NCBI GenBank assembly: GCA_029203165.1
Contig: CP119308.1
Span: forward strand, 1,302,001-1,366,000
Direction: 5' to 3'
DNA from: Candidatus Microbacterium colombiense
GTDB lineage: Bacteria; Actinomycetota; Actinomycetes; Actinomycetales; Microbacteriaceae
Length of the DNA stretch: 64,000 nt
In this document: positions 37,511 through 47,871 of the stretch, piece after piece
Layout: the number at the start of each line of letters is the position of its first letter
How positions within the stretch are numbered: position 1 is the stretch's first letter
Translations under genes and position numbers: made by a program
The notes under the pieces: generated by a model
The model's database searches: none
The model's input: the letters and a program-made list of their open reading frames with translations, nothing else
Told to the model about the DNA's origin: nothing

Positions 37511-37562
37511 GCCCCCAGGCTAACCCCTCGCGCGCGGACGCACACGCATCCGGTCGAACATT

Positions 37563-37623
37563 CCCCCGCACGACATCTCGAAGTCGTGTTCCGAGGCGCC
37601 GAACTCCCCTCGGAACGCGGGGG
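37563..37623. other. Compact three-way-junction structure between GNAT and icd
   Basis: The outer stem CCCCCG (37563-37568) pairs with CGGGGG (37618-37623). It encloses two hairpins, CACGAC/GTCGTG (37569-37574 with 37583-37588) and TTCCGAGG/CCTCGGAA (37589-37596 with 37608-37615). Only two junction bases are unpaired. The fold is equivalent on either strand. Confidence 0.6.
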
Positions 37624-37637
37624 GAGAGCCGCTCAGG

Positions 37638-37653
37638 TATCTTGGTATCGAGA
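37638..37653. promoter_or_regulatory. Near-palindromic TCA-gene motif upstream of icd
   Basis: G+TATCTTGGTATCGAGA region: TCTTGG-TA-TCGAGA at 37640-37653 matches the motif before sucC at most positions. It ends 31 nt before the icd start, against 35 nt at sucC. Confidence 0.5.
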
Positions 37654-37684
37654 CAAATCGACCTCAAGAGCGGAGAACCTCCCG

Positions 37685-39904
<2,220 letters not shown>

Positions 39905-39911
39905 ACATGAG

Positions 39912-39944
39912 AAGGGGCGGATGCTGCGGCATCCGCCCCCTTTT
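39912..39944 (+). terminator. Intrinsic terminator of icd
   Basis: GGGGCGGATGC (39914-39924) pairs with GCATCCGCCCC (39929-39939) around a TGCG tetraloop, followed by CTTTT. Confidence 0.9.
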
Positions 39945-40072
39945 CGCTGCCCTGCGCCGTCTCATGCCGGTACTGGAAGCAGGCGATCGCGCGGGCGTAG
40001 GCCGATCGCGCCGGAATTGGCCGACGCCGGTGAGTTCTCCTGCGCTCGACTCATGCCGGACGCGGGGTCAGG

Positions 40073-41563
40073 TCAGTTGTAGACCGAGACCTCGACGCCG
40101 ACGGGCGACCAGTCGTAGACGAACTTGGCGAGATCGATCGGCAGGTTGACGCAGCCGTGGCTCATGCGGTTGCCGTAGTTGTTGTGCCAGTAGGTGCCGT
40201 GGAAGCCGATGTTCGTGGTGAACCAGGTGATCCACGGAACGTTCTCGGTGCAGTACGGAGCGCCCTCGTAGCAGCCCATGTCCTGCATGGCGGTGTGAGC
40301 GAAGACCTTGAAGTTGCCGGTCGGCGTGGGGGTACCCGGAAGGCCGGTGGAGACGGCCCAGGACCGCACGACCTTGTCGTTCTCGAACAGGTAGGCGTGC
40401 TGCGAGCTCAGGTTGATCTCGATGCGCCGGAACAGGTTGACCGTCTTGAACGGGGTCTGGGTGACCTCGAGCGCGAAGACGCCGTCGCCGGCCTCGAGCT
40501 GCTGGGCGAACTGCTCGGCGACGCCGGAGGTGTCGGCCAGCGCCCGACCGTTCGCTCCCGCCTGCTCGGCGCGCAGCACGGTGCCGGCGGAATCGACGAT
40601 GTTGGTCGCATTCACCGGGGCGCGATCCACGCGGGGAGCGAGATTGTCGACCGTCGCCTGGATCAACTGCGCATCGGCCTGGACACGGAGCGTGCCGTCG
40701 TCGTCGATGATCGTCAGCCAGCTCGCGGCTCCCGCTCGGGACACGGGAACGGTGCGCTCGTCGCCGACGTAGAACCCGACGGTTCCGAGCATCGTGTTGA
40801 GGGATGCCGCTTTCGCAGCGGCGTCGTCGTCGGAGATCGCCGGCAGAGCCTCGGTCGGGGCGCCGGAGAACTCCAGCGACTTCGCGCCGTCGGCGACGGC
40901 TGCTGCGAACGCCGACGTGACCTCGCCGACGTCGATCCCCGTGCCCGCGGCGGACGGAGTCACGACGTAGTTGCCGGATGCCGCATCGAACGTGAGGCCG
41001 GCATCGGTCGGGTCCTGATAGCTGGAGGGCACGGCGCCGCGCAGGGCGCTGGTCGCCTTCTCTGCATCGAGGGTGATCTCGCCGGGGATCGGGTCGCCCA
41101 TCCAGGTGCTCAGGTTCCACATCGGGTGCGCGGCGAACGCCTGATCGGCGAGTTCGGTGGCGGCGATGGACGCGCCGAGGTCTGCGCCGCTGAGCACGAC
41201 GCCGTCGCCTGCGCCGGTGAGGGTCACCTCGGTCTGAGCGAGGTGGGAGCTGATGGCCTCCGAGGCCGCACCAGGAGTCATCCATCCCACGGGGATGCCG
41301 GCCACGGTGGTGCCGGGCGCGATGAGGATCATCGATGCCGCGCCGGCACCGAGAGCGACGACGCCGAGTCCGAGGCCGATCCAGAGTCCGAGCCGACGCT
41401 TCTTCGGCTTCGGTTCGATCGGGGCCCAGGCCACCGGCGTCTCGCCAGTGGTCGGCGGCATCGAGTCGGTGGGTGCGTCGGCGGGCGTCAGCACCGACGT
41501 CGGCGTCTGGTCGTCGCCTCGCGCTCCAGCTGCAGCGCCCGGCGCTGAGATCAGATCGGTCAC
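40073..41563 (-). CDS. L,D-transpeptidase (YkuD domain) with peptidoglycan-binding region
   Basis: About 496 residues. The Pro/Thr-rich cytosolic N-terminus is followed by one membrane helix (LGLWIGLGLGVVALGAGAAS, after a KPKKRR stop-transfer cluster) and a repeated extracellular region of putative peptidoglycan-binding type. The YkuD catalytic domain has the active cysteine C471 in MSHGCVNLP and the upstream His in IGFHGTYWHNN. It forms 3-3 cross-links or anchors proteins in the wall. I prefer the GTG start (VTDLISAPG) because GGGGTGAG lies just upstream; an ATG eight codons earlier is possible. Confidence 0.9.
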   Translation of the reverse strand: MTDLISAPGAAAGARGDDQTPTSVLTPADAPTDSMPPTTGETPVAWAPIEPKPKKRRLGLWIGLGLGVVALGAGAASMILIAPGTTVAGIPVGWMTPGAASEAISSHLAQTEVTLTGAGDGVVLSGADLGASIAATELADQAFAAHPMWNLSTWMGDPIPGEITLDAEKATSALRGAVPSSYQDPTDAGLTFDAASGNYVVTPSAAGTGIDVGEVTSAFAAAVADGAKSLEFSGAPTEALPAISDDDAAAKAASLNTMLGTVGFYVGDERTVPVSRAGAASWLTIIDDDGTLRVQADAQLIQATVDNLAPRVDRAPVNATNIVDSAGTVLRAEQAGANGRALADTSGVAEQFAQQLEAGDGVFALEVTQTPFKTVNLFRRIEINLSSQHAYLFENDKVVRSWAVSTGLPGTPTPTGNFKVFAHTAMQDMGCYEGAPYCTENVPWITWFTTNIGFHGTYWHNNYGNRMSHGCVNLPIDLAKFVYDWSPVGVEVSVYN

Positions 41564-41639
41564 GAACTCACCCCCCGGTAATAACACGTGTCCTGTCGAT
41601 CAATGGTACGTGATGGGAGGTAACGAGGAGGCAACGGTC

Positions 41640-41662
41640 GTGGGGGCGCGAAACGCCCCCAC
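41640..41662 (-). terminator. Terminator of the RidA gene
   Basis: GTGGGGGCG (41640-41648) pairs perfectly with CGCCCCCAC (41654-41662) around a 5-nt loop, 5 nt beyond the RidA stop. Confidence 0.65.
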
Positions 41663-41667
41663 AGGGG

Positions 41668-42072
41668 TCAGTCGACGACAGCGAGTCCGTCGATCTCGAC
41701 CAGCATCTCCTCGCGGGGGAGACCGGTGAACACGGTCGTGCGGGAGGGGAGCACTCCGGTGGTCGTGTGAGCGGTCACGAAGGCGCCGTACGCCTCGTTC
41801 ATGATCGGGAAGTCCTCGCGCTTGGTCAGGTACACGCGCAGCATCACGACGTCGTCGAACGTCGCGCCCGAGGCCTCGACGATCGCCTTGACGTTCTCCA
41901 GCGTGCGGGTGGTCTGTGCGGCAACATCGCCGGGGAAGAGATACTCGTTCGTCACGGGGTCGACCGGTCCCTGGCCGGAGACCTGGACGATCGGGCCCTT
42001 GCGGATGCCCTGGGAGAACGTGTGGGCGGGGGCGGGGGCGGCGTCGGTCGAAACGCGGATCTTCGCAGTCAT
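41668..42072 (-). CDS. RidA-family enamine/imine deaminase
   Basis: A 134-residue RidA (YjgF/YER057c/UK114) protein that hydrolyses reactive 2-aminoacrylate and related imines released by PLP enzymes. The family residues are present, including the Arg of LPSRTTVFTGLPREEMLVEIDGLAV. It is divergent, with a 25-nt gap, from a DSD1-type PLP amino-acid deaminase, exactly the kind of enzyme whose imine product RidA disposes of. A TAGGCT box (42084-42079, minus strand) lies 6 nt before its ATG. Confidence 0.92.
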   Translation of the reverse strand: MTAKIRVSTDAAPAPAHTFSQGIRKGPIVQVSGQGPVDPVTNEYLFPGDVAAQTTRTLENVKAIVEASGATFDDVVMLRVYLTKREDFPIMNEAYGAFVTAHTTTGVLPSRTTVFTGLPREEMLVEIDGLAVVD

Positions 42073-42078
42073 ACGGCC

Positions 42079-42091
42079 AGCCTAGTAGCCT
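42079..42091. promoter_or_regulatory. Back-to-back -10 boxes of RidA and the DSD1-type gene
   Basis: A minus-strand TAGGCT (42084-42079) and a plus-strand TAGCCT (42086-42091) are separated by one base. Each is exactly 6 nt from its start codon. RNA polymerase could not occupy both at once. Confidence 0.6.
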
Positions 42092-42097
42092 TGTTAG

Positions 42098-43315
42098 ATG
42101 CCTCTACAAATTCCGGATCCTGTCGTCGGCGCATGGACGAAAGGCTTCCCGGCCCGGGTGCACGGTCGTCGGCTGTCCGAGATCGCGGATGCCGGTCTCC
42201 ACCTCTCGGACCTGGTGACCCCGGTCCTGACCGTGCACGCCTCGGCGTTGACCCACAACGAGTCGACCGTCCTCGACTGGGCGCGTGACCAGGGCGTGCT
42301 GCTCGCCCCCCACGGCAAGACCACGATGGCCCCCGCGCTGTGGCAGAGACTCATCGACGCCGGAGCGTGGGGCATCTCGGTGGCGACGCCGTGGCAGGCC
42401 GAAGTGGCCGTGGACGCGGGAGTACGCACCGTCCTCATCGCGAACGCCGTCACCGATGGGGCCGCAGCGCTGCGCTTCCGGGACATGCTCGCGGCGGATC
42501 CTGGCCTGCGGATCCTGTGCTGGGCCGACTCGGTCGCGACGGTCGGCATCCTCGCAGCGGGGATGGCGGGAGCCGCGCGACCACTCGATGTGCTCATCGA
42601 GCTCGGCGGCGCGCACGGGCGCACGGGCGCGCGTACCGTGGACGAAGGCGCACAGATCGCCCGAGCCGTCACGGATGCCTCCGGACTGCGTCTCGCCGGC
42701 GTCGCGGGATACGAAGGGCCGTTCGGGCCGGATCGCAGCGACGCGTCGGTCGCCGCGGTGGACGCCTACCTCGAGACGCTCATCGCACTCCACGATCTGC
42801 TGGAGTACCCCGAGGGACTGCGCCCTGTGCTCAGCGCCGGCGGCAGCGCGTTCCCGGACCGAGCAGCCGCGGTGCTGGGGCGGCGGAACGGATCCGCCGA
42901 CGTGGTGCTGCGCTCGGGTGCCTTCCAGATCCACGACGACGGTTTCTACGCGCGCATGTCACCGTTCGGTCCGCTGACGGCGACCGATCCGCTGCGGTCG
43001 GCCATGCACGCGTGGTCGCGCGTCGTCTCCCAGCCGGAGCCCGGTCTGGCCCTGTTGGATGCCGGACGCCGCGATGTGCCGTTCGACCTCGATCTGCCCA
43101 CCCCGCAGTCGGTGCCGGGAGCGATCACGGCCCTCAACGACCAGCACGCGTTCCTGCAGCTGGCGCCCCAGGCCACCGTCGCGGTCGGCGATGTCGTGCG
43201 CCTCGGGCTCTCGCATCCGTGCACCGCCTTCGACAAGTGGCGCGTGGTCGCCGTGATCGATGATCCGGATGCCGCGGACCCGCGCGTGATCGGGGCGGTG
43301 GCGACATGCTTCTGA
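42098..43315 (+). CDS. PLP-dependent D-amino-acid deaminase/dehydratase, DSD1 (alanine-racemase-fold) family
   Basis: A 405-residue fold-type III PLP enzyme. The Schiff-base lysine is K74 in APHGKTTMAP. The alpha/beta barrel continues to about 270, followed by the beta domain with the metal-binding pair in LGLSHPCTAFDKW. The family includes D-serine dehydratase, D-threonine aldolase and related D-amino-acid deaminases. Neighbours (RidA, D-aminoacylase) favour a deaminase acting on D-amino acids freed from N-acyl-D-amino acids. It overlaps the next gene by 10 nt. Substrate specificity is not visible. Confidence 0.83.
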   Translation: MPLQIPDPVVGAWTKGFPARVHGRRLSEIADAGLHLSDLVTPVLTVHASALTHNESTVLDWARDQGVLLAPHGKTTMAPALWQRLIDAGAWGISVATPWQAEVAVDAGVRTVLIANAVTDGAAALRFRDMLAADPGLRILCWADSVATVGILAAGMAGAARPLDVLIELGGAHGRTGARTVDEGAQIARAVTDASGLRLAGVAGYEGPFGPDRSDASVAAVDAYLETLIALHDLLEYPEGLRPVLSAGGSAFPDRAAAVLGRRNGSADVVLRSGAFQIHDDGFYARMSPFGPLTATDPLRSAMHAWSRVVSQPEPGLALLDAGRRDVPFDLDLPTPQSVPGAITALNDQHAFLQLAPQATVAVGDVVRLGLSHPCTAFDKWRVVAVIDDPDAADPRVIGAVATCF

Positions 43316-46300
43316 GCGCGGAGAAGGCGGCCATCGGCCAGGTGCGCGTGTATCGCTCGGCGACCGTGGTCGACGGCACAGGCGGCAAGCGATACGTCGG
43401 CGACGTGGCGGTGGAAGGGGCGCGCATCGTCGCCGTGATCGCGCAGGCGGCTGCCGAGCTGCTCGTGCTGGAGCTCCCCGAGGGCGCGGTGGAGATCGAC
43501 GCGCGAGGCCTGGTGCTCGCCCCCGGCTTCATCGACATGCATGCGCACAGCGACCTCGCGGTGCTCCGCGGCAGTGCGCATGACGCCAAGATCCTCCAGG
43601 GCGTGACCACCGAGGTGCTCGGCCAGGACGGTCTGGGGTACGCCCCTCTCGACGACGCGACGGCGGCCGTGATCCCGGCGCAGATCGCGGGCTGGAACGG
43701 CCTGCCGGACACGGCTCCGTGGCGCACCCTGGACGATCTGCTCGACGTGATCGATGCGGCGACGGTCGGGAATGTGGCGATGCTGGTGCCCCAGGGCAAC
43801 CTCCGCATGATGGTCGTCGGTCACGAGAATCGTCCGGCGAGCTCTGTCGAGATCACCGCGATGTGCGATCTGCTCGGGTCTGCGATGGATGCCGGGGCCT
43901 TCGGCATGTCCAGCGGACTCACCTACACGCCCGGAATGTACGCCGCCACGGATGAGCTCGAGGCTCTGTGCCGCGTCGTCGCCGAGCGCGGGGGATACTG
44001 GGCCCCGCACACCCGCAGCTACGGCGCTGCCGCGCTCGACGCCTATCGTGAAGCGCTCGACATCGGTCGGCGCACGGGATGCCCGATCCACCTGACACAC
44101 GCCACCATGAACTTCGCGCCCAATCGGGGGCGAGCGGCGGAACTGCTCGCCGTGATCGATCAGGCGATCGACGACGGCGTGGACGTCACGCTCGACACGT
44201 ACCCCTACCTGCCCGGTGCCACCACCCTCGCCGCTCTGCTGCCGAGCAGGCTCTCCGAGGGCGGGGACCCGGTCGCCGCGCTCGCCGCCTTGACCGACGG
44301 CGAGCGTGAACAGCTGCGCGTCGAGCTCGAGGAGATCGGATGCGACGGCTTCCACGGTGAGCGCGCGGACTGGACGGCCATCCAGATCTCGGGAACCGCG
44401 AACCCCGCCCTCGAGCATCTGATCGGTCGGACCATCGCCGAGATCGCGTCGAGCGCGGGGCGCCGCGCGGTCGACGTGGTGGTCGACACCGTGATCGCGG
44501 ATGCCGGGGCGACGGGCATCCTGATGCACATCGGCGACGAGGACAATGTGCGCGCGATCATGCGGCATGCCCGTCACACGGCCGGCAGCGACGGCATCCT
44601 CATCGGCTCGCGTCCCCACCCGCGCGGTCGCGGAACGTTCCCGCGGTATCTCGGCCACTACGTGCGCGAGCTCGGCATACTCACGCTGGAGGAGGCCGTC
44701 CGCCACCTCAGCGGGACGCCGGCCGCGCGGCTCGCGCTCGATCGCGGCGATGCGCCACGCGGCGTGATCCGCGCGGGGGCGGCCGCCGATCTGGTGCTGT
44801 TCGACCCGCTGACGATCGCCGCCGGCGCGACGTTCGACCACCCGTTGGAGCCGCCGACGGGCATCGTCGAGGTGCTGGTCGCGGGTGTTCCGGTGCTCGA
44901 GAACGGCGCTATCACCGGGGAGACCCCGGGGAGGGCGCTGCGGATGCCGCCGCCGCCGCACCGTGCGACCGTCCCGAAGGCCGACGCGCGGATCGATCCG
45001 AGCGCCCCGGGCTTCGTCTGGCGTCCGTCGACGCCGATCATCGCGACGGCAGATCTCGCGCCCGCGATCGCCCGTCTCTCTGCCGATGTGCGCAGCGACG
45101 CGGGGCGTCCCGGCATTCATCTGGTGCTCGATGAGCGACTGGGAGCGCCGAACGATCCGCTGAGCGCGGAGGCGTTCCGCGTGGAGGTCACCGCCGATCG
45201 GGTCGAGGTCAGGGGTGCATCGGCCGCCGGGGTCTTCCGCGGCGCGACCACGCTCCGCCAGCTCCGCGGCGCTGAGGGCGACGAGGTCGTCGTGCCCGCA
45301 GGGGTCTGGGAGGGAACACCCGCGTATGGGTGGCGGGGCGTGATGCTCGATGTGGCGCGGCATTTCCGCCCCGCAGGCGACATCCGTCGACTGATCGACC
45401 TGCTCGCCGATCACCACCTGAACATCCTGCACCTGCACCTCACGGACGATCAGGGCTGGCGCTTCGAGGTGCCCGGCTATCCGCGGCTCACCGAGGTGGG
45501 TGCGCACCGCACCGCCACGCAGCGCGGGCACGGTCCGCTCGCGACGGTCGAACCGGGCGTCCACGAGGGTCATTACACGGCCGAGGAGCTGCGCGGACTG
45601 GTGGCATACGCCGCCGAGCGGTTCGTCACCCTGGTGCCCGAAGTCGAACTCCCCGGACACATCCAGGCCGGTCTCGCCGCCTACCCGGAGTTCGGCAACC
45701 TCGATGCCAGCGAGCCCCCGAGCGGGCCGTGGGAGCGCTTCGGCGTGAACCCGCGCACGCTCGCTCCCACCGAGGCGTCGCTCGCCTTCGGGCGCGCGGC
45801 GATCGACGCGCTCTGCGACGTCTTCGATTCGCCGTGGATCGGGATCGGCGGTGACGAGGTGCCGGTCACGGAGTGGGCCGCGAGCCCCGCCGCGGCCGAG
45901 CGGATGCAAGAGCTGGGTCTCTCGACGCCGCACGATGTGCAGCCGTGGTTCACTGCGCATTTCGTGGAGCATGTGCGCAGTCGCGGCCGGGTCGCTCTCG
46001 CCTGGGACGAGGTGCTCGAGGGTGATGTTCCCGACGGGGTCAGCGTGCTCGCCTGGCGGGGCCCGGCAGCGATGCGGGAGGCGCTGCGCCGTGGCATCCC
46101 CGTGATCGCGTGCCCCGACCTCGAGGTGTATCTCGACTACCCGCAGTCGGAGTCGGCGGAGGAGCCGATCCGCGTCGGTCCGCCGCTCACGATCGAGCGG
46201 GCCTACTCCTTCCGCGTGGAGGAGGGGGCGGTCGGCGGGCAGGCGAACATCTGGAGCGAGCACCTGCCGACCAGGGATCGACTCGACTTCGCCGCGTTCC

Positions 46301-46575
46301 CACGCCTGGCTGCGATCGCCGAGCGATTGTGGGAGGGCGGCATGCAGGGGGACTACGCCGACTTCGCGCGACGCCTGCCCACACATCTGAATCGCCTGGC
46401 GGCGGCCGGGGTGCGGTATCGTCCACTCGATGGCCCGACGCCCGATCAGCGTCGTCCGGGAGTACCGGGAAAGCCGCTCACGATCGAGGCGCGTGAGGAC
46501 ATCGTCGCCGGCCTCGTGACGCGGCTCCTCGAACGAGCGGGATCGGCACCGGACACGGCGCCGGAATCAATGTAA
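43306..46575 (+). CDS. Fusion protein: N-acyl-D-amino-acid deacylase plus GH20 beta-N-acetylhexosaminidase
   Basis: 1089 residues in one frame. Residues 1-546 are a complete D-aminoacylase-type amidohydrolase: metal ligands H79 and H81 in FIDMHAHSDLAVLR; LIGSRPHPRGRGTFPRYLG near the end; the usual family C-terminus VLVAGVPVLENGAITGETPGRALR. Residues about 547-1089 are a complete GH20 hexosaminidase: RGVMLDVARHF, LHLHLTDDQGWR and the catalytic pair D850-E851 in GIGGDEVP. M547 (ATG 44944) has GGGGAGGG 9 nt upstream and could start a separate GH20. No signal peptide. The fusion could be genuine or caused by a single missing/extra base at the junction. It would cleave GlcNAc and N-acyl-D-amino-acid bonds, fitting peptidoglycan-fragment breakdown. 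Confidence 0.82.
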   Translation: MLLSAEKAAIGQVRVYRSATVVDGTGGKRYVGDVAVEGARIVAVIAQAAAELLVLELPEGAVEIDARGLVLAPGFIDMHAHSDLAVLRGSAHDAKILQGVTTEVLGQDGLGYAPLDDATAAVIPAQIAGWNGLPDTAPWRTLDDLLDVIDAATVGNVAMLVPQGNLRMMVVGHENRPASSVEITAMCDLLGSAMDAGAFGMSSGLTYTPGMYAATDELEALCRVVAERGGYWAPHTRSYGAAALDAYREALDIGRRTGCPIHLTHATMNFAPNRGRAAELLAVIDQAIDDGVDVTLDTYPYLPGATTLAALLPSRLSEGGDPVAALAALTDGEREQLRVELEEIGCDGFHGERADWTAIQISGTANPALEHLIGRTIAEIASSAGRRAVDVVVDTVIADAGATGILMHIGDEDNVRAIMRHARHTAGSDGILIGSRPHPRGRGTFPRYLGHYVRELGILTLEEAVRHLSGTPAARLALDRGDAPRGVIRAGAAADLVLFDPLTIAAGATFDHPLEPPTGIVEVLVAGVPVLENGAITGETPGRALRMPPPPHRATVPKADARIDPSAPGFVWRPSTPIIATADLAPAIARLSADVRSDAGRPGIHLVLDERLGAPNDPLSAEAFRVEVTADRVEVRGASAAGVFRGATTLRQLRGAEGDEVVVPAGVWEGTPAYGWRGVMLDVARHFRPAGDIRRLIDLLADHHLNILHLHLTDDQGWRFEVPGYPRLTEVGAHRTATQRGHGPLATVEPGVHEGHYTAEELRGLVAYAAERFVTLVPEVELPGHIQAGLAAYPEFGNLDASEPPSGPWERFGVNPRTLAPTEASLAFGRAAIDALCDVFDSPWIGIGGDEVPVTEWAASPAAAERMQELGLSTPHDVQPWFTAHFVEHVRSRGRVALAWDEVLEGDVPDGVSVLAWRGPAAMREALRRGIPVIACPDLEVYLDYPQSESAEEPIRVGPPLTIERAYSFRVEEGAVGGQANIWSEHLPTRDRLDFAAFPRLAAIAERLWEGGMQGDYADFARRLPTHLNRLAAAGVRYRPLDGPTPDQRRPGVPGKPLTIEAREDIVAGLVTRLLERAGSAPDTAPESM

Positions 46576-46623
46576 CGTTTCGGTAACCCTCGCCGCACGC
46601 CACGCGGCAAAGCTTGCACAATT

Positions 46624-46648
46624 TTTGTTCGTAAGGTCTACTAACAAA
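46624..46648. promoter_or_regulatory. Operator-like palindrome abutting the ROK regulator start codon
   Basis: TTTGTT-c-GTA-aggtc-TAC-t-AACAAA is a 25-bp interrupted palindrome ending one base before the ATG. AT-rich TTTGTTNGTA/TACNAACAAA sites are typical of NagC/ROK-type regulators. The TTTTGTTC half also occurs just upstream of the GH20-nagA operon start (minus strand, 57035-57043). Confidence 0.6.
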
Positions 46649-46649
46649 C

Positions 46650-47837
46650 ATGTCCGTTTCGGATGAACCGCGTATGCCACCGTCGTCAGAGTACGCCGGT
46701 GGCAACACGCATGCCTTCGGCCCCGGACGGCACCTGCGCTCCCGTTCGAAAGTGCTTCCCGAGCACGCACGCGGGCACAACCGGGCGCTCGTCCTGCAGA
46801 CGCTCTACCACGCCGGAGCGATGAGTCGAGCCGACCTCTCCCGCGAGACCGGACTGACCAGGGTCACGATCTCCGACCTGGTCGCCGAGTTCATCGCCGA
46901 CGGCATCGTGATCGAGATGGGCGTGCGGGAGACCGTCGGTCCGGGCAAGCCCCCGATCCTCATCGACATCGACCGCGTGGGCCATCAGATCATCGGACTC
47001 GACCTCTCGGGCCCGAGCGCGTTCGTCGGAGCGGTCCTGAGCCTGGACGGCGACGTGCTCGAGCGCCGCGAGGTCGTGCGTCCCGAGGCAGCCGACGGTG
47101 ACGCCGCGTACGCCGCCCTGCTCGAACTCGCCCGGTTGCTGGTCGCGGCATCCACACAGCCGCTGCTCGGCGTCGGGATCGGCACCCCGGGTGTCGTGCG
47201 CCCCGACGGACTCGTGCTGAGCTCGCCGAACCTCGGCTGGACGAACTTCCCCCTCGAGGCCAAGCTCGGAGCCGATCTCGACCTTCCCGTGCTCGCCCGT
47301 AACGACGCGAACGCCGCGGTGCTGGCCGAGTACACCTTCGGCGACGCCAAGGCGGACTTCATGCTCATCAAGATCGGGCGCGGCGTCGGCGCCGGCCTGA
47401 TCACCGGCAGTCAGCCGTTGCTGGGCAGCCGATTCGCCGCAGGCGAGATCGGGCACGTCGTGGTCGGAACCGACGGCGGACCCCGGTGCGCGTGCGGCAA
47501 GGACGGATGCCTGGAGGCCTGGCTCAGCGTGAGCCGGCTCCGCGAGGCGCTCGCCGCAGATCCGTCGGCCCGTGACGAGATCCTCCGCGACTCCGGCACA
47601 CGCATGGCCATCGCCATCGCTCCGATCGTCGCCGCCCTCGATCTCTCCGAGGTGGTGCTCTCCGGCCCGGCCGACCTGCTCGACGGAATCCTCATCGACG
47701 CCGCGATCGAGACGCTGCACGCGCGCACACTGGAGGGTGTCTTCGAGGACGCCCTCATCCGCCTCACGCACCAGGATGACATCGTGCTGCGTGGCGCCGC
47801 TGTCATGGTGCTCTCGGGGCAGCTGGGCGTCTCGTGA
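46650..47837 (+). CDS. ROK-family transcriptional regulator (NagC/XylR type)
   Basis: 395 residues: winged helix-turn-helix (about 38-95, NRALVLQTLYHAGAMSRADLSRETGLTRVTISDLV), then a ROK sugar-binding domain with the zinc motif CACGKDGCLEAWLS. Placed between amino-sugar hydrolases and a ROK kinase plus nagB, it is the likely GlcNAc- or GlcN-responsive repressor of this district. No Shine-Dalgarno precedes the ATG because the palindrome ends directly at it; either the mRNA is leaderless or an internal start is used. Confidence 0.88.
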   Translation: MSVSDEPRMPPSSEYAGGNTHAFGPGRHLRSRSKVLPEHARGHNRALVLQTLYHAGAMSRADLSRETGLTRVTISDLVAEFIADGIVIEMGVRETVGPGKPPILIDIDRVGHQIIGLDLSGPSAFVGAVLSLDGDVLERREVVRPEAADGDAAYAALLELARLLVAASTQPLLGVGIGTPGVVRPDGLVLSSPNLGWTNFPLEAKLGADLDLPVLARNDANAAVLAEYTFGDAKADFMLIKIGRGVGAGLITGSQPLLGSRFAAGEIGHVVVGTDGGPRCACGKDGCLEAWLSVSRLREALAADPSARDEILRDSGTRMAIAIAPIVAALDLSEVVLSGPADLLDGILIDAAIETLHARTLEGVFEDALIRLTHQDDIVLRGAAVMVLSGQLGVS

Positions 47838-47871
47838 GCGGTTCGGCGACGGCATCCGGGAGCGGCATCCG

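Noticed and set aside
42086..42110. A second ROK-type operator before the DSD1-type gene (TTGTTAG...TACAAA)
   Set aside because: The half-sites match weakly and the spacing differs from the clear palindrome at 46624, so I do not count it.
42946..46386. A 1146-codon open frame on the minus strand opposite the D-aminoacylase-GH20 gene
   Set aside because: The opposite strand encodes full-length enzymes with catalytic motifs, while this frame has none and begins inside another gene.
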